A stretch of DNA of 41,919 nucleotides from Mesorhizobium sp. 65-26 (lineage in GTDB: Bacteria > Pseudomonadota > Alphaproteobacteria > Rhizobiales > Rhizobiaceae). The stretch spans positions 9,528 to 51,446 of the forward strand of contig MKVL01000036.1 of assembly GCA_001899205.1 (NCBI GenBank). Reading direction: 5' to 3'. The notes under the pieces were generated by a model that saw only the letters and a program-made list of their open reading frames with translations, made no database searches and was not told the DNA's origin. Made by a program: the position numbers and the translations under genes. This document shows, piece after piece, positions 24,546-35,220 of this stretch; position 1 is the stretch's first letter, and every line of letters begins with the position of its first letter.

Positions 24546-25463
24546 CTACTTGCCGCCTTCCATCGTGTCGACCGCCTTCTTCAGGCCGGCGTCGGGGATC
24601 TCGACCTTGGCCGCGGCGCGCAGCGACTTCACCAGCTCGAAATACTTGTCGCGAACCACGGCCTGGCGGGCCTGGTCCTTGACGTCGTCAAACGCCGGCG
24701 GCTGCTTGGCGCGCTTGTCCTCGAGCTTGATGACGTGCCAGCCGAACTGCGTCTGCACCGGCTCCTTGGTGTACTTGCCGACCTCGAGCGCGAAGGCGGC
24801 CTTGTCGAATTCCGGCACCATCTGGCCAGGACCGAACCAGCCGAGGTCGCCGCCGGTGCTCTTGCCGCTCGGATCGCTGGTGTGCTCGTTGGCGAGCTTC
24901 TGGAAATCGGCGCCGCCGTCGAGCTGCTTGATGATCGCCTCGGCCTCTTCCTTCGTCTTCACGAGGATGTGACGGGCATGCACTTCGTTGACCGGCGGCG
25001 TGTTGGCGATCTCCTGGTCGTAGCGGGCGCGCACCTCGGCGTCGGTCACCTTGTCGACCACGCCCTTCTCGACCATCTCGCCATGCAGCGCGCGCTGCTG
25101 CAGGAAGGCCATGCGGCGCTGGAAGTCGGGATCCTTGTCGAGGCCGGTGGCGACAGCCTGGTTCGCCATGACACGGATCTCGATCGCCGCCGAAAGCGCG
25201 GCGGCGCGGCGCTGCTCGGGCGGCAACTGCGCGAACTGCTGCGACAGCTCGCCTTCAGCCATCGCAAGGTCGGCCTCGGTCAGCGGCTGGCCGTTGATGG
25301 TGGCCACCACGGCATTGGGATCGACCGGCTTTGCCGCCGGCGCGGCCGCGTCGGTCTGGGCGGGCGCGGTTTCCTGCGCCATCAGCGGCGACAGCGAAAA
25401 TGCCGACAGTCCGAAGGCCAGGCCGAGGCTGGCGAGCGACGCGCGGCGGAACAACAGGGACAT
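24546..25463 (-). CDS. Periplasmic peptidyl-prolyl isomerase (parvulin/PpiC type)
   Basis: A 305-residue folding factor. A signal peptide (~1-29, cut after L-M-A) is followed by an Ala/Pro linker, a SurA/PpiD-like N-terminal helical region (~48-140), and a parvulin domain (~155-250). The domain has V-H-A-R-H-I-L-V, G-G-D-L-G-W-F and Q-T-Q-F-G-W-H-V-I motifs. It helps outer-membrane or periplasmic proteins fold. ATG 25463 has GGAG seven bases upstream. It is divergent from secA, so export and folding genes share one control region. Confidence 0.93.
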   Translation of the reverse strand: MSLLFRRASLASLGLAFGLSAFSLSPLMAQETAPAQTDAAAPAAKPVDPNAVVATINGQPLTEADLAMAEGELSQQFAQLPPEQRRAAALSAAIEIRVMANQAVATGLDKDPDFQRRMAFLQQRALHGEMVEKGVVDKVTDAEVRARYDQEIANTPPVNEVHARHILVKTKEEAEAIIKQLDGGADFQKLANEHTSDPSGKSTGGDLGWFGPGQMVPEFDKAAFALEVGKYTKEPVQTQFGWHVIKLEDKRAKQPPAFDDVKDQARQAVVRDKYFELVKSLRAAAKVEIPDAGLKKAVDTMEGGK

Positions 25464-25557
25464 AAGATGACTCCGGTGAGGGATTACAGGGGCGGAACGC
25501 CTTCAAATCAGCCTGATTGTGGCGGAATTTGGCGCGTCCGGCTGGGCCAACGCGGCG

Positions 25558-25586
25558 TTGACATCAGTTGAGGCCCCTCTTATCTG
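25558..25586 (+). promoter_or_regulatory. Candidate secA promoter
   Basis: TTGACA (25558-25563) is followed after 17 bases by TATCTG (25581-25586). This is a consensus -35 with a fair -10. It would start RNA about 120 bases before the secA ATG. Confidence 0.5.
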
Positions 25587-25712
25587 TCCAACGACTTTGC
25601 GTCCAGAACCGTTTTCCGGGCGCTATTGGCGTTTGTCCGCGTTCACGTGGAAGTGACGGAACCAGCCGGTGCCCGTCGACATGATCAGGAATGCTATCGA
25701 AAGGACCATTGG

Positions 25713-28442
<2,730 letters not shown>

Positions 28443-28867
28443 TCCTTCTCCGCTTTCGCGGGGAAATGTGACCTGCAAGGCCGGGCGAGAGCCCGGCCTT
28501 CGCTGATCCCTCAAACAGTAATCCCGGGATCGCGCGCTGCCGCGCGACGGCGGCCGCACTTCGCAACATGACAATTGCCGAAGAAACGCGCCGGACACAG
28601 GCGACGGCGATGGAAAGCGATTTCCATCCTGCTCCGTCCGCTTGCACAAAGCCTCGCCCAACCGTTTTTTAATGTGTTTTAGATAGACACAACCGTCTAG
28701 AAAGAGGCGGAAAACGGAGAGTACTGCGTGCGCTTTTCCGCGGCGACCACAGCCGGGCGGTTCATGCCGCAGCGTCTTGCGCTGCGCGCGACGCTTTTGC
28801 TCGACTGTTTCCGCGCCATGCCACGCGGCATGGCCGGCCGCACGCCGCCCGCGAAGGGAGCCGCGTG
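28443..28867. other. Region between secA and the acetyltransferase gene
   Basis: The region holds the secA hairpin (28477-28500), an A/T-rich patch around 28660-28710 with a run of six T, and a possible 46-codon reading frame from 28728. The A/T-rich patch may hold the promoter of the downstream operon; no clear -35/-10 pair was found. Confidence 0.5.
28477..28500 (+). terminator. secA terminator hairpin
   Basis: AAGGCCGGGC and GCCCGGCCTT form a perfect 10-bp stem with GAGA as a stable tetraloop, 35 bases after the secA stop. There is no strong T tract. Confidence 0.75.
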
Positions 28868-28868
28868 A
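28728..28868 (+). CDS. Possible 46-residue Arg-rich small protein
   Basis: GTG 28728 has GGAGAG beginning 12 bases upstream and opens 46 codons, ending in TGA at 28866-28868. The last base of the stop is the A of the acetyltransferase ATG, a TGATG junction typical of coupled genes. The product is rich in Arg and Ala (begins M-R-F-S-A-A-T-T) with a hydrophobic L-A-L-R-A-T-L-L-L-D-C-F centre and one Cys. It may be a real small peptide, a leader for coupling, or chance in GC-rich DNA. No homologue is known to me. Confidence 0.3.
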   Translation: MRFSAATTAGRFMPQRLALRATLLLDCFRAMPRGMAGRTPPAKGAA

Positions 28869-30145
28869 TGGCCGCCGTTCCGCTGATCGAGGAAACCAGC
28901 GGAGGTCCGGCCGGCGCCATGGTGTCCGGCCTCGCCGGCCTTGCCCGCGAACCCGACCCCGCCCATCTCGAGCTCCTCGCCAACAACCGGCCGGAGCGCA
29001 AGCTTGCCGTCTACCCGGCCTCGGCGGGCTTCGACCTGGTCGAGGAACTGGACTATCTCTGCGCCCGCACGATCGAGCCCAACGTCTTCTTCAATCCGCG
29101 CTTCCTGGCCCCGGCCATGCCCAGGCTGGAGGACCGCGAGGTGCGGCTCGCCGTCATTCGCGACGGCGACGAATACCGCAACCGCCTTCGCCTGCTGGTG
29201 CCTTTCTCGGTTGAGCGGCCCGCCGTGCCGCTCGGCGTCCCCGTCATGCGCACCTGGGCAAGTCCGTTCGGACCGCTGGGCACGCCGCTGATCGACCGTG
29301 ACGACCCGGTCGGCGTCATCGAGGATTTCTTCTCGATGCTGTCGAGGCCGCATCTGAAGCTGCCCAAGGTCTTCGTGCTGCCCGATCTCAGGCTCGACGG
29401 TCCCGTGGCGAGCCTGCTTGCCAGCATGGCGGACACGCGCGGCCTGACGCTGGTGACCACCGGCCAGGTCGAGCGGCCCACCCTGGAAAGCCCGCTCGAC
29501 GGCGACGCCTATCTCAAGGAGTCGCTGCGCGCCCACCACTATCGCGAATTCCGTCGCCTGAAGCGTCGCCTCGGCGATCTCGGCCGGCTCGAACACACCA
29601 CGGCACGCGGCCCCGAGGACATCCGCCACGCCATCGAGAGCTTCCTCACCCTGGAGGCGGCCGGCTGGAAGGGGCGGGAACGCACCGCCATGGCGATCGA
29701 CCGCTATCGCGCCGCCTTCGCGCGCGAAGCCGTGCACCGCCTGGCCGAACAGGACATGTGCCGCATCCATGCCCTGACGCTCGACGACCGCGTCATCGCC
29801 AGCCTGATCGTGTTCGTCGAGGCGGGTGTCGCCTACACCTGGAAGACGGCCTATGACGAGACGCTCGCCTCGTACTCCCCGGGCACGCTGCTGATGATCG
29901 AGGTGACGAAGCAGCACCTCGACGACCCCAACATCACCATGAGCGATTCCTGTGCCGTGCCCGACCATCCGGTGATGAGCAGGCTGTGGTCGGAGCGCAA
30001 GCCGGTCGGCACTCTGGTCATCGGCCTTTTGCCGGATGCGGACCGCCTCGCCCGGCAGGCCGCCTCGCAGTTGCATCTCTACCGGGAGACCCGCAACATG
30101 GCGCGCATCCTGCGCAATCGCATGAAAAGCCTGCTGGGACGCTGA
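28868..30145 (+). CDS. BcsL/CelD-type GNAT acetyltransferase
   Basis: A 425-residue soluble protein. The Acetyltransf_6 (CelD/BcsL) region at ~170-350 shows H-H-Y-R-E-F-R-R-L-K-R-R-L, F-L-T-L-E-A-A-G-W-K-G-R-E-R-T-A, the Y-R-A-A-F-A-R-E core and a late P-G-T-L-L-M-I-E segment. The family resembles FemAB-type aminoacyl transferases and is linked in some species to polysaccharide or cell-envelope modification. The W-K-G motif is characteristic. ATG 28868 has AGGGAG seven bases upstream. It starts a tight operon with the creatininase-like and beta-propeller genes. The substrate is unknown. Confidence 0.84.
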   Translation: MAAVPLIEETSGGPAGAMVSGLAGLAREPDPAHLELLANNRPERKLAVYPASAGFDLVEELDYLCARTIEPNVFFNPRFLAPAMPRLEDREVRLAVIRDGDEYRNRLRLLVPFSVERPAVPLGVPVMRTWASPFGPLGTPLIDRDDPVGVIEDFFSMLSRPHLKLPKVFVLPDLRLDGPVASLLASMADTRGLTLVTTGQVERPTLESPLDGDAYLKESLRAHHYREFRRLKRRLGDLGRLEHTTARGPEDIRHAIESFLTLEAAGWKGRERTAMAIDRYRAAFAREAVHRLAEQDMCRIHALTLDDRVIASLIVFVEAGVAYTWKTAYDETLASYSPGTLLMIEVTKQHLDDPNITMSDSCAVPDHPVMSRLWSERKPVGTLVIGLLPDADRLARQAASQLHLYRETRNMARILRNRMKSLLGR

Positions 30146-30148
30146 CGG

Positions 30149-30982
30149 ATGCACAAGCCGGGCGGGGACAGTTGGCGGGCAGTGGTGACGGGGGTCGCTG
30201 TCGCCCTCTCGCTCGTCATGGCGGCTGCTCCCGCCCATGCATCGGTCTTCCTCGAGGACCAGACCTGGACGGAACTGCGCGACCGCATCGCCGGGGGAGC
30301 CACAACCATCATCGTGCCGATCGGCGGCACCGAGCAGAGCGGCCCGGCCATGGCGCTGGGCAAGCACAATGTCCGGGTGAAATTTCTCGCCGAGAAGATC
30401 GCCGAACGGCTGGGCAATGCGCTCGTGGCGCCGGTCATTGCCTATGTTCCGGAAGGCACGATCGATCCGCCGACGCAGCACATGCGCTTTCCCGGCACCA
30501 TCACCGTGAGCGACAAGCTGTTCGAACAATTGCTCGAATCCGCCGCGAGGAGCTTCAAGCTGCATGGCTTCACGACGATCGTGCTGATCGGCGACCATGG
30601 CGGCTACCAGGCCGACGAAAGCCACGTCGCCGATCGTCTCAACGCCGAGTGGAAGAAGACCCCGGTGCGGGTCTTCGCGGCGCTCGACTACTACCGGCTG
30701 GCGCAGGCCCCCTATACGCGGAAACTACTGGCTGCGGGCGCCAGGGAGTCCGAGATCGGCACGCATGCGGGCCTCGCCGACACGTCGCTGATGCTCGCCG
30801 TCGATCCGTCCATGGTGCGCCAGGAGCGACTTTCGGCTCCCCCGAAGCTCGGCGCCGCCGACGGCGTCTATGGCGGCGACCCGGCGCGTTCGTCCGCCGA
30901 ATTCGGCCAGCTCGGCATAGACCTGATCGTCGACGGCACGGTCGACGCTATCCGCGGCTTCGTCGCGAAACAGCCCAAATGA
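30149..30982 (+). CDS. Secreted creatininase-family amidohydrolase-like protein
   Basis: A 277-residue protein with a signal peptide (~1-31, ends A-H-A). The creatininase fold begins T-I-I-V-P-I-G-G-T-E-Q-S-G-P, with E62 in place of the metal-ligand Glu. The canonical E-Q-H-G-P-H is E-Q-S-G-P-A here, and G-K-H-N replaces the D that follows. Later motifs are I-G-D-H-G-G-Y (for N-G-H-G-G-N) and H-A-G-L-A-D-T-S (for H-A-G-E-x-E-T-S). It is therefore an atypical, possibly differently metallated member. It starts three bases after the acetyltransferase stop and overlaps the beta-propeller start by four bases (30979-30982). Confidence 0.82.
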   Translation: MHKPGGDSWRAVVTGVAVALSLVMAAAPAHASVFLEDQTWTELRDRIAGGATTIIVPIGGTEQSGPAMALGKHNVRVKFLAEKIAERLGNALVAPVIAYVPEGTIDPPTQHMRFPGTITVSDKLFEQLLESAARSFKLHGFTTIVLIGDHGGYQADESHVADRLNAEWKKTPVRVFAALDYYRLAQAPYTRKLLAAGARESEIGTHAGLADTSLMLAVDPSMVRQERLSAPPKLGAADGVYGGDPARSSAEFGQLGIDLIVDGTVDAIRGFVAKQPK

Positions 30983-32208
30983 AGAGGCCTTCCTTGCATT
31001 CCATCCGTTTCATGGCGCCGCTTGCCCTGCTGCTGGCGTTTTCGGCGTCGCAGGCCCGAGCCGGAACGTGCCCGGAAGACTGCAGCGCCCCACCCGCCGC
31101 CCCGGCGGCGGCCCCGGCCGTCGCGCCCCCGCCTGCCGTGGCCCCGCCACCCGCCGCCGGGCCGAAGCCGGTCAACATCTATGCCGAGACCGGAGCGGAT
31201 CATCTGAGCCCGGCCACCGCTGGCGCGCTGTCGCGTGTCTACGTTCCCAACCGATCGTCCAACAGCGTCTCGGTCGTCGATCCCGTCGCGCTCAAGGAGG
31301 TCGACAGGCTCAGTGTCGGCAGCAAGCCGCAGCACGTGGTGCCGTCCTGGGATCTCAAGACCCTCTGGGTGGCCAACAACGGCACGGGAACCAATGGCAG
31401 CCTGACGCCGATCGACCCGCTGACCGCCAAGGCGGGGAAGACCATTCCCGTGCAGGACCCCTACAACATGTACTTCATGCCGGACGGCAGTTCGGCGATC
31501 ATTGTCGATGAAGCCTACAAGCAGCTCGACCTGCGCGATCCGCAGACGATGGCGCTGAAAGCGACCATCCCGACGCCGACCTGCCCGGGCATCAACCACG
31601 CCGACTTCTCGGTCGACGGCTCCTACGCGATCTTCACCTGCGAATACGGCATGGGCGGTCTCGCCAAGATCGATCTGAAGAACCAGAAGGTGCTCGGCCA
31701 TCTCGACTTCTCAAAGATGGGCATGCCGCAGGACATAAGGCTGTCGCCCGATGGCAAGGTCTTCTACGTCGCCGACATGATGAATGACGGGGTGTTCCTC
31801 GTCGATGGCGACAGCTTCAAGGAGATCGGCTTCATCCCCACCGGCATCGGCGCGCACGGTTTCGTCGTCAGCCGCGACGGCAAACGGCTCTACGTCTCCA
31901 ACCGCGGCTCGCACAAGATGGAGCAGGGCCGCGCCAGGGGGCCGGGCAGCGTGACGGTGATCGACTTCGACACCCGCTCGGTCGTCGCGCAGTGGCCGAT
32001 ACCCGGCGGCGGCAGCCCGGACATGGGCAATGTCAGCGCCGACGGCAAGCAGCTTTGGCTGTCCGGCCGCTTCGACAGCGAGGTCTACATGGTCGACACC
32101 ACCTCCGGCGCGGTGACGAAGATCCGGGTCGGAGTCGAGCCGCACGGCCTCACCGTCTGGCCGCAGCCGGGGCGCTATTCGCAGGGCCATACCGGTAACA
32201 TGCGCTGA
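30979..32208 (+). CDS. Secreted YVTN/YncE-type beta-propeller protein
   Basis: A 409-residue protein. Signal peptide (~1-28, ends A-R-A), then C-P-E-D-C and a Pro/Ala-rich linker (~36-60). About six or seven YVTN-like blades follow, with R-V-Y-V-P-N-R-S-S-N-S-V-S-V-V-D, L-W-V-A-N-N-G-T-G, V-F-Y-V-A-D-M-M-N-D-G-V and L-Y-V-S-N-R-G-S. The ATG overlaps the creatininase-like gene stop as ATGA. Such propellers often accompany periplasmic redox or binding proteins. Here the partners are the acetyltransferase and the creatininase-like protein. The function is unknown. Confidence 0.85.
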   Translation: MKRPSLHSIRFMAPLALLLAFSASQARAGTCPEDCSAPPAAPAAAPAVAPPPAVAPPPAAGPKPVNIYAETGADHLSPATAGALSRVYVPNRSSNSVSVVDPVALKEVDRLSVGSKPQHVVPSWDLKTLWVANNGTGTNGSLTPIDPLTAKAGKTIPVQDPYNMYFMPDGSSAIIVDEAYKQLDLRDPQTMALKATIPTPTCPGINHADFSVDGSYAIFTCEYGMGGLAKIDLKNQKVLGHLDFSKMGMPQDIRLSPDGKVFYVADMMNDGVFLVDGDSFKEIGFIPTGIGAHGFVVSRDGKRLYVSNRGSHKMEQGRARGPGSVTVIDFDTRSVVAQWPIPGGGSPDMGNVSADGKQLWLSGRFDSEVYMVDTTSGAVTKIRVGVEPHGLTVWPQPGRYSQGHTGNMR

Positions 32209-32434
32209 CGGCGCAGCCGCGCGACAACGTCGAGACGCGCTGTCGCGAGACGCTCGCCATGATAAGAACGGCGCGAATAGTCAAATGATTTCATAGGCTT
32301 GACAGGGGGCCCGATGGCCGCGCCCAGTGCACACGCGAGCCTTGCCCGTAACGTCGCAGCCGCTTCTTAACCATCTCCAGTAACAATTCCGAGCGCGTGC
32401 CCTTGCACGAATTGACTCCGGGATCGGTGGCATT

Positions 32435-32450
32435 TTAACGTTTCGTTAAC
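32435..32450 (+). promoter_or_regulatory. CtrA-type binding box (TTAA-N7-TTAAC)
   Basis: TTAA (32435-32438), seven bases, then TTAAC (32446-32450) match the full Caulobacter/rhizobial CtrA consensus. The box ends 25 bases before the cysteine-protease ATG. A single TTAACCAT half-type site lies further upstream at about 32368. Confidence 0.6.
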
Positions 32451-32475
32451 ACTCGCAACCTGACACGGGGATGCA

Positions 32476-33099
32476 ATGGCAACCTTCTCGGTCGTGCGCC
32501 GGATTGTCCTGCGTAGCGCAATCGCCTTTTGCCTGCTGGCATCGGGCTGGAGCATTTCCGGCGCTCTTGCCGGCGTTTCGATGGCCACCGGCGGGATCAC
32601 GTCGCAGCCTATCGGCCATTACGATTTCTGCAAGCGGCGCCCCGCCGAATGCTCGATCCGGCCGACCGACCTGAAGCCGCTGCACATGACCCGCAAGCTT
32701 TGGGACGAGATCGTCGGCATCAACCTCTCGGTCAACCACCGGGTGCAGCCGGTCAGCGATATGGACCACTACGGCGTCATCCAGTACTGGAACTATCCCG
32801 ACGACAACAAGGGCAACTGCGAGCATTACGCGCTTGAAAAGCGGCGCGAACTGATGCGCAAGGGCATCTCGCTCGCCGACCTCCTGATGACGGTGGTGCG
32901 GCTGCCCGACGGCGAAGGCCACGCGATCGTCACCGTGCGTACCGACAAGGGCGACTTCATCCTCGACAATCTGACGGATGACGTGAAGAACTGGACCAAG
33001 ACGCCCTACCACTACCTGAAGCGCCAGGCGATCGACAACACCGGCCACTGGGTGACCATCTACCAGGAAGAAGGGCTGCTCGCCGGCCTCACCAACTGA
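32476..33099 (+). CDS. Secreted transglutaminase-like cysteine peptidase (BTLCP, LapG-like)
   Basis: A 207-residue protein with a signal peptide (~1-32, ends A-L-A). The catalytic triad is visible: C115 in G-N-C-E-H-Y-A, H149 in G-E-G-H-A-I-V-T-V and D164 in I-L-D-N-L. This is the bacterial transglutaminase-like cysteine proteinase family, of which LapG is the studied member. LapG cuts large adhesins at the cell surface under control of the c-di-GMP receptor LapD. No lapD or adhesin gene is in the window, so its target is unknown. A CtrA-type box lies upstream. Confidence 0.88.
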   Translation: MATFSVVRRIVLRSAIAFCLLASGWSISGALAGVSMATGGITSQPIGHYDFCKRRPAECSIRPTDLKPLHMTRKLWDEIVGINLSVNHRVQPVSDMDHYGVIQYWNYPDDNKGNCEHYALEKRRELMRKGISLADLLMTVVRLPDGEGHAIVTVRTDKGDFILDNLTDDVKNWTKTPYHYLKRQAIDNTGHWVTIYQEEGLLAGLTN

Positions 33100-33162
33100 G
33101 CGGATTTCTCCCTATGCCCGGGACGACTGACAAGCACTGAGGTTCCCGGACGGCGAGGGAGC

Positions 33163-33552
33163 CTATGCCTCAAAGAACTTCGCGGTGTCGTAGTTTGCGA
33201 CGGTAGACGCCAAGGACCGTGGACTTACGCCGTGGAGGTTCGCCGCATCGGGGTTCGCCCCGGCGTTCAACAGAGGCGTAATGGCTTCGGCACCACCCCG
33301 ATAAGACATTACCGCGCGCCACAAAGGGCTGTTGCCGTTGCCATCTTGCGTTTCCAGCGCAGCTCCGGCTCGGACAAGCAACTGAACCAGCTCCGCATCG
33401 CAATTCTGGGCCGCGAAGTGCAAGGCGGACCAACCTGCCTTGTCGACCGCGTTGGGATCGGCACCGCTCTCCAGCAAGCGCTGCGCTTTCACCCTCTCGC
33501 GGTCAATAGTCGCGTTGATGAGGGCGGTGCGCCCCGCTGTGTCCCTGTCCAT
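33163..33552 (-). CDS. Ankyrin-repeat protein
   Basis: About 129 residues made of ankyrin repeats, with conserved G-R-T-A-L-I-N-A-T, G-A-D-P-N-A-V-D-K-A-G-W-S-A-L-H-F-A-A, L-V-R-A-G-A and G-A-N-P-D-A-A-N motifs in at least three units. No catalytic domain or signal peptide is seen, so it should act by protein binding in the cytoplasm. ATG 33552 is preferred; a TTG at 33663 would add 37 basic residues reaching close to the tRNA. Its base composition looks less GC-rich than the neighbours, which may mean recent gain. It lies directly downstream of tRNA-Leu on the same strand. Confidence 0.78.
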   Translation of the reverse strand: MDRDTAGRTALINATIDRERVKAQRLLESGADPNAVDKAGWSALHFAAQNCDAELVQLLVRAGAALETQDGNGNSPLWRAVMSYRGGAEAITPLLNAGANPDAANLHGVSPRSLASTVANYDTAKFFEA

Positions 33553-33670
33553 CCGCAAGAGATACCAGCTTCGGAACCGCCCGCAATCAAGAAGCCGTTT
33601 TGCAGCTACGGATACCCTTCGGGCTATCTCATTTTTGATTAGAGCCGGCTCCGGCACCAGCAAAACCGGT

Positions 33671-33687
33671 CAGCCAATCAAAGGCTG
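33671..33687 (-). terminator. Short hairpin after tRNA-Leu
   Basis: CAGCC (33671-33675) and GGCTG (33683-33687) form a 5-bp stem. On the minus strand it is followed by ACCGGTTTTGC, with four T. It ends two bases after the tRNA CCA and may end the tRNA transcript. Confidence 0.45.
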
Positions 33688-33688
33688 A

Positions 33689-33773
33689 TGGTGCCCCTAG
33701 CCGGGATCGAACCAGCACTCCTTGCGGAACTCGATTTTGAGTCGAGCGCGTCTACCAATTCCGCCATAGGGGC
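33689..33773 (-). tRNA. tRNA-Leu (anticodon CAA)
   Basis: An 85-base gene with encoded CCA. The acceptor stem is GCCCCTA/TAGGGGC, the anticodon arm is CTCGA-CTCAAAA-TCGAG with anticodon CAA (reads TTG), and there is a long variable arm and the GTTCGATCC T-loop. The long variable arm and anticodon fit tRNA-Leu. The gene is complete. Confidence 0.95.
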
Positions 33774-33801
33774 TCAGGCCGGACAGCCTGGATGGGCGCG
33801 G

Positions 33802-33829
33802 ACTATACGGTTGGAGGCCGGTTCGTCAA
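33802..33829 (-). promoter_or_regulatory. Promoter of tRNA-Leu
   Basis: On the minus strand TTGACG (33824-33829) is followed after 16 bases by TATAGT (33802-33807). The -10 box ends 28 bases before the tRNA 5' end, a good distance for a sigma-70 promoter with a short leader. Confidence 0.75.
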
Positions 33830-34052
33830 CTGGCCAGTTCGGGTTCCGCTCATGATCAGCCCCGATCATTCAATTTCGTGAAGGCGCCGCCATTGTGCGG
33901 CGCGGAAAATCTTTCTAAGCAGGCTCGGACAGGCGGCATCTTGAAGCGCGCCGGCCGAAAAGCCGGGCTGCGGCGCTTTGAGGCCTTGTCTCATGCATGC
34001 CAGTACCCGAAAACCGCTGCGCCGTTCCGCACGACATGCACTAGGAGAACCG

Positions 34053-34640
34053 ATGCTTCGCGGACTTTACGACTGGACCCTGTCGCTGGCGGGAAGAAAA
34101 TCGGCCGAGTGGTGGCTGGCTTTCATCGCCTTCGTCGAAAGCTCGGTGTTCCTCGTGCCCGCCGATGTGCTCTACCTGCCGATGGCGCTGTCACGGCCCG
34201 AGCGGGCCTATCGCTACGCCCTGGTCGCCACCGTTGCTTCCGTGCTCGGCGGCATCGCCGGCTGGTTCATCGGCCATTACGCCTACGACGCGCTGGCCAA
34301 GCCGATCCTCGAATTCTACGGCAAGTACGACGAATTCGAACATCTGCGCACCTCGGCGGGTGTCGGCTTCATCGTCCTGATGCTGGTTACATCAGGTCTC
34401 GCCCACCTGCCGCCGATCAAGGTGGTGACCATCCTGTCGGGTGTCATCGGCGTTCCGCTGCTGCTGTTCATCGGCCTGGCGATCGTGGCGCGCGGCGCGC
34501 GTTTCCTGTTCCTTGCCTGGCTGCTGCGCCGCTATGGCGAACAGATCCGCGAGTTCATCGAGAAGCGTCTCGGCCTCATCGCGGGAGCCGCCGCCGCTGC
34601 CCTGATTTTGCTCTATATCGTCGTCAAATACGCCCACTGA
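34053..34640 (+). CDS. YqaA family (DedA/SNARE-associated) membrane protein
   Basis: A 195-residue inner-membrane protein. Hydrophobic segments at ~20-45, ~58-78, ~100-135 and ~175-192 and the core G-G-I-A-G-W-F-I-G-H-Y-A match the YqaA branch of DedA proteins, which may flip or scramble lipids. E29-S-S-V and a Pro near L-V-P-A-D-V are conserved. ATG 34053 has AGGAG five bases upstream. It lies 29 bases before dsbB and is probably in the same transcript. Confidence 0.85.
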   Translation: MLRGLYDWTLSLAGRKSAEWWLAFIAFVESSVFLVPADVLYLPMALSRPERAYRYALVATVASVLGGIAGWFIGHYAYDALAKPILEFYGKYDEFEHLRTSAGVGFIVLMLVTSGLAHLPPIKVVTILSGVIGVPLLLFIGLAIVARGARFLFLAWLLRRYGEQIREFIEKRLGLIAGAAAAALILLYIVVKYAH

Positions 34641-34669
34641 ACGCGCCCAGCTAAACGCGGAAGAGATCG

Positions 34670-35188
34670 ATGACAGCGACGATGAATGCCAACACCGGCC
34701 GCCAGCGGACAATGACCGCCCTGTTCCTCGCCGTGGCCATGGCCGCCACGGTCGGCTCCGCCCTGGGCTTCCAGTACATTGGCGGCTACATCCCCTGCCA
34801 CCTCTGCCTGGAACAGCGCACCCCCTATTATGTCGGCGTGCCCCTGATGCTGCTGGCGGTGCTGGCGTCGGCCCTGCGCGCGCCTGTCTGGGTGACGCGC
34901 GGCCTGCTGGCGATCGGTGGCCTGCTGATGCTCTACGGCCTCTATCTCGGCGTCTATCATTCCGGCGTGGAATGGGCGTGGTGGCCGGGCCCGACCGACT
35001 GCACGGCCGGCGCCGGCCCGGTCGACACCGGCGGCAAGGGCGTGCTCGACGCGCTCGACAAGTTCGTGCCGCCCTCCTGCGACAAGGCCGCGCTGCGCAT
35101 CCTCGGCCTGTCGCTGGCAGGCTGGAACGCCATCGCTAGTTTCGTGCTCGCGGTGGTCGCCTTCCGTGGCGCGCTGTCGCGCGACTGA
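34670..35188 (+). CDS. dsbB: Disulfide bond formation protein B
   Basis: A 172-residue four-helix membrane protein that reoxidises DsbA and passes electrons to quinone. The first Cys pair is C43/C46 (C-H-L-C-L-E-Q-R); the second is C111 and C137 in the periplasmic loop. Both pairs needed for activity are present. The start may be ATG 34670 or ATG 34682. No dsbA is in the window. Its product lies at the membrane. Confidence 0.92.
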   Translation: MTATMNANTGRQRTMTALFLAVAMAATVGSALGFQYIGGYIPCHLCLEQRTPYYVGVPLMLLAVLASALRAPVWVTRGLLAIGGLLMLYGLYLGVYHSGVEWAWWPGPTDCTAGAGPVDTGGKGVLDALDKFVPPSCDKAALRILGLSLAGWNAIASFVLAVVAFRGALSRD

Positions 35189-35220
35189 ACACATCACGGC
35201 ACCGCGTGAGGTCGTTCAAG

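Noticed and set aside
28697-30625. A 642-codon antisense frame over the acetyltransferase and creatininase-like genes
   Set aside because: It spans two real genes and has no domain I recognise.
29986-32208. Apparent 740-residue protein ending in the beta-propeller
   Set aside because: The N-terminal part is the creatininase-like gene in another frame. The signal peptide at 30979 marks the true start.
33689-33773. tRNA-Leu as an attachment site for an integrated element
   Set aside because: No integrase and no direct repeat of the tRNA 3' end was seen nearby.
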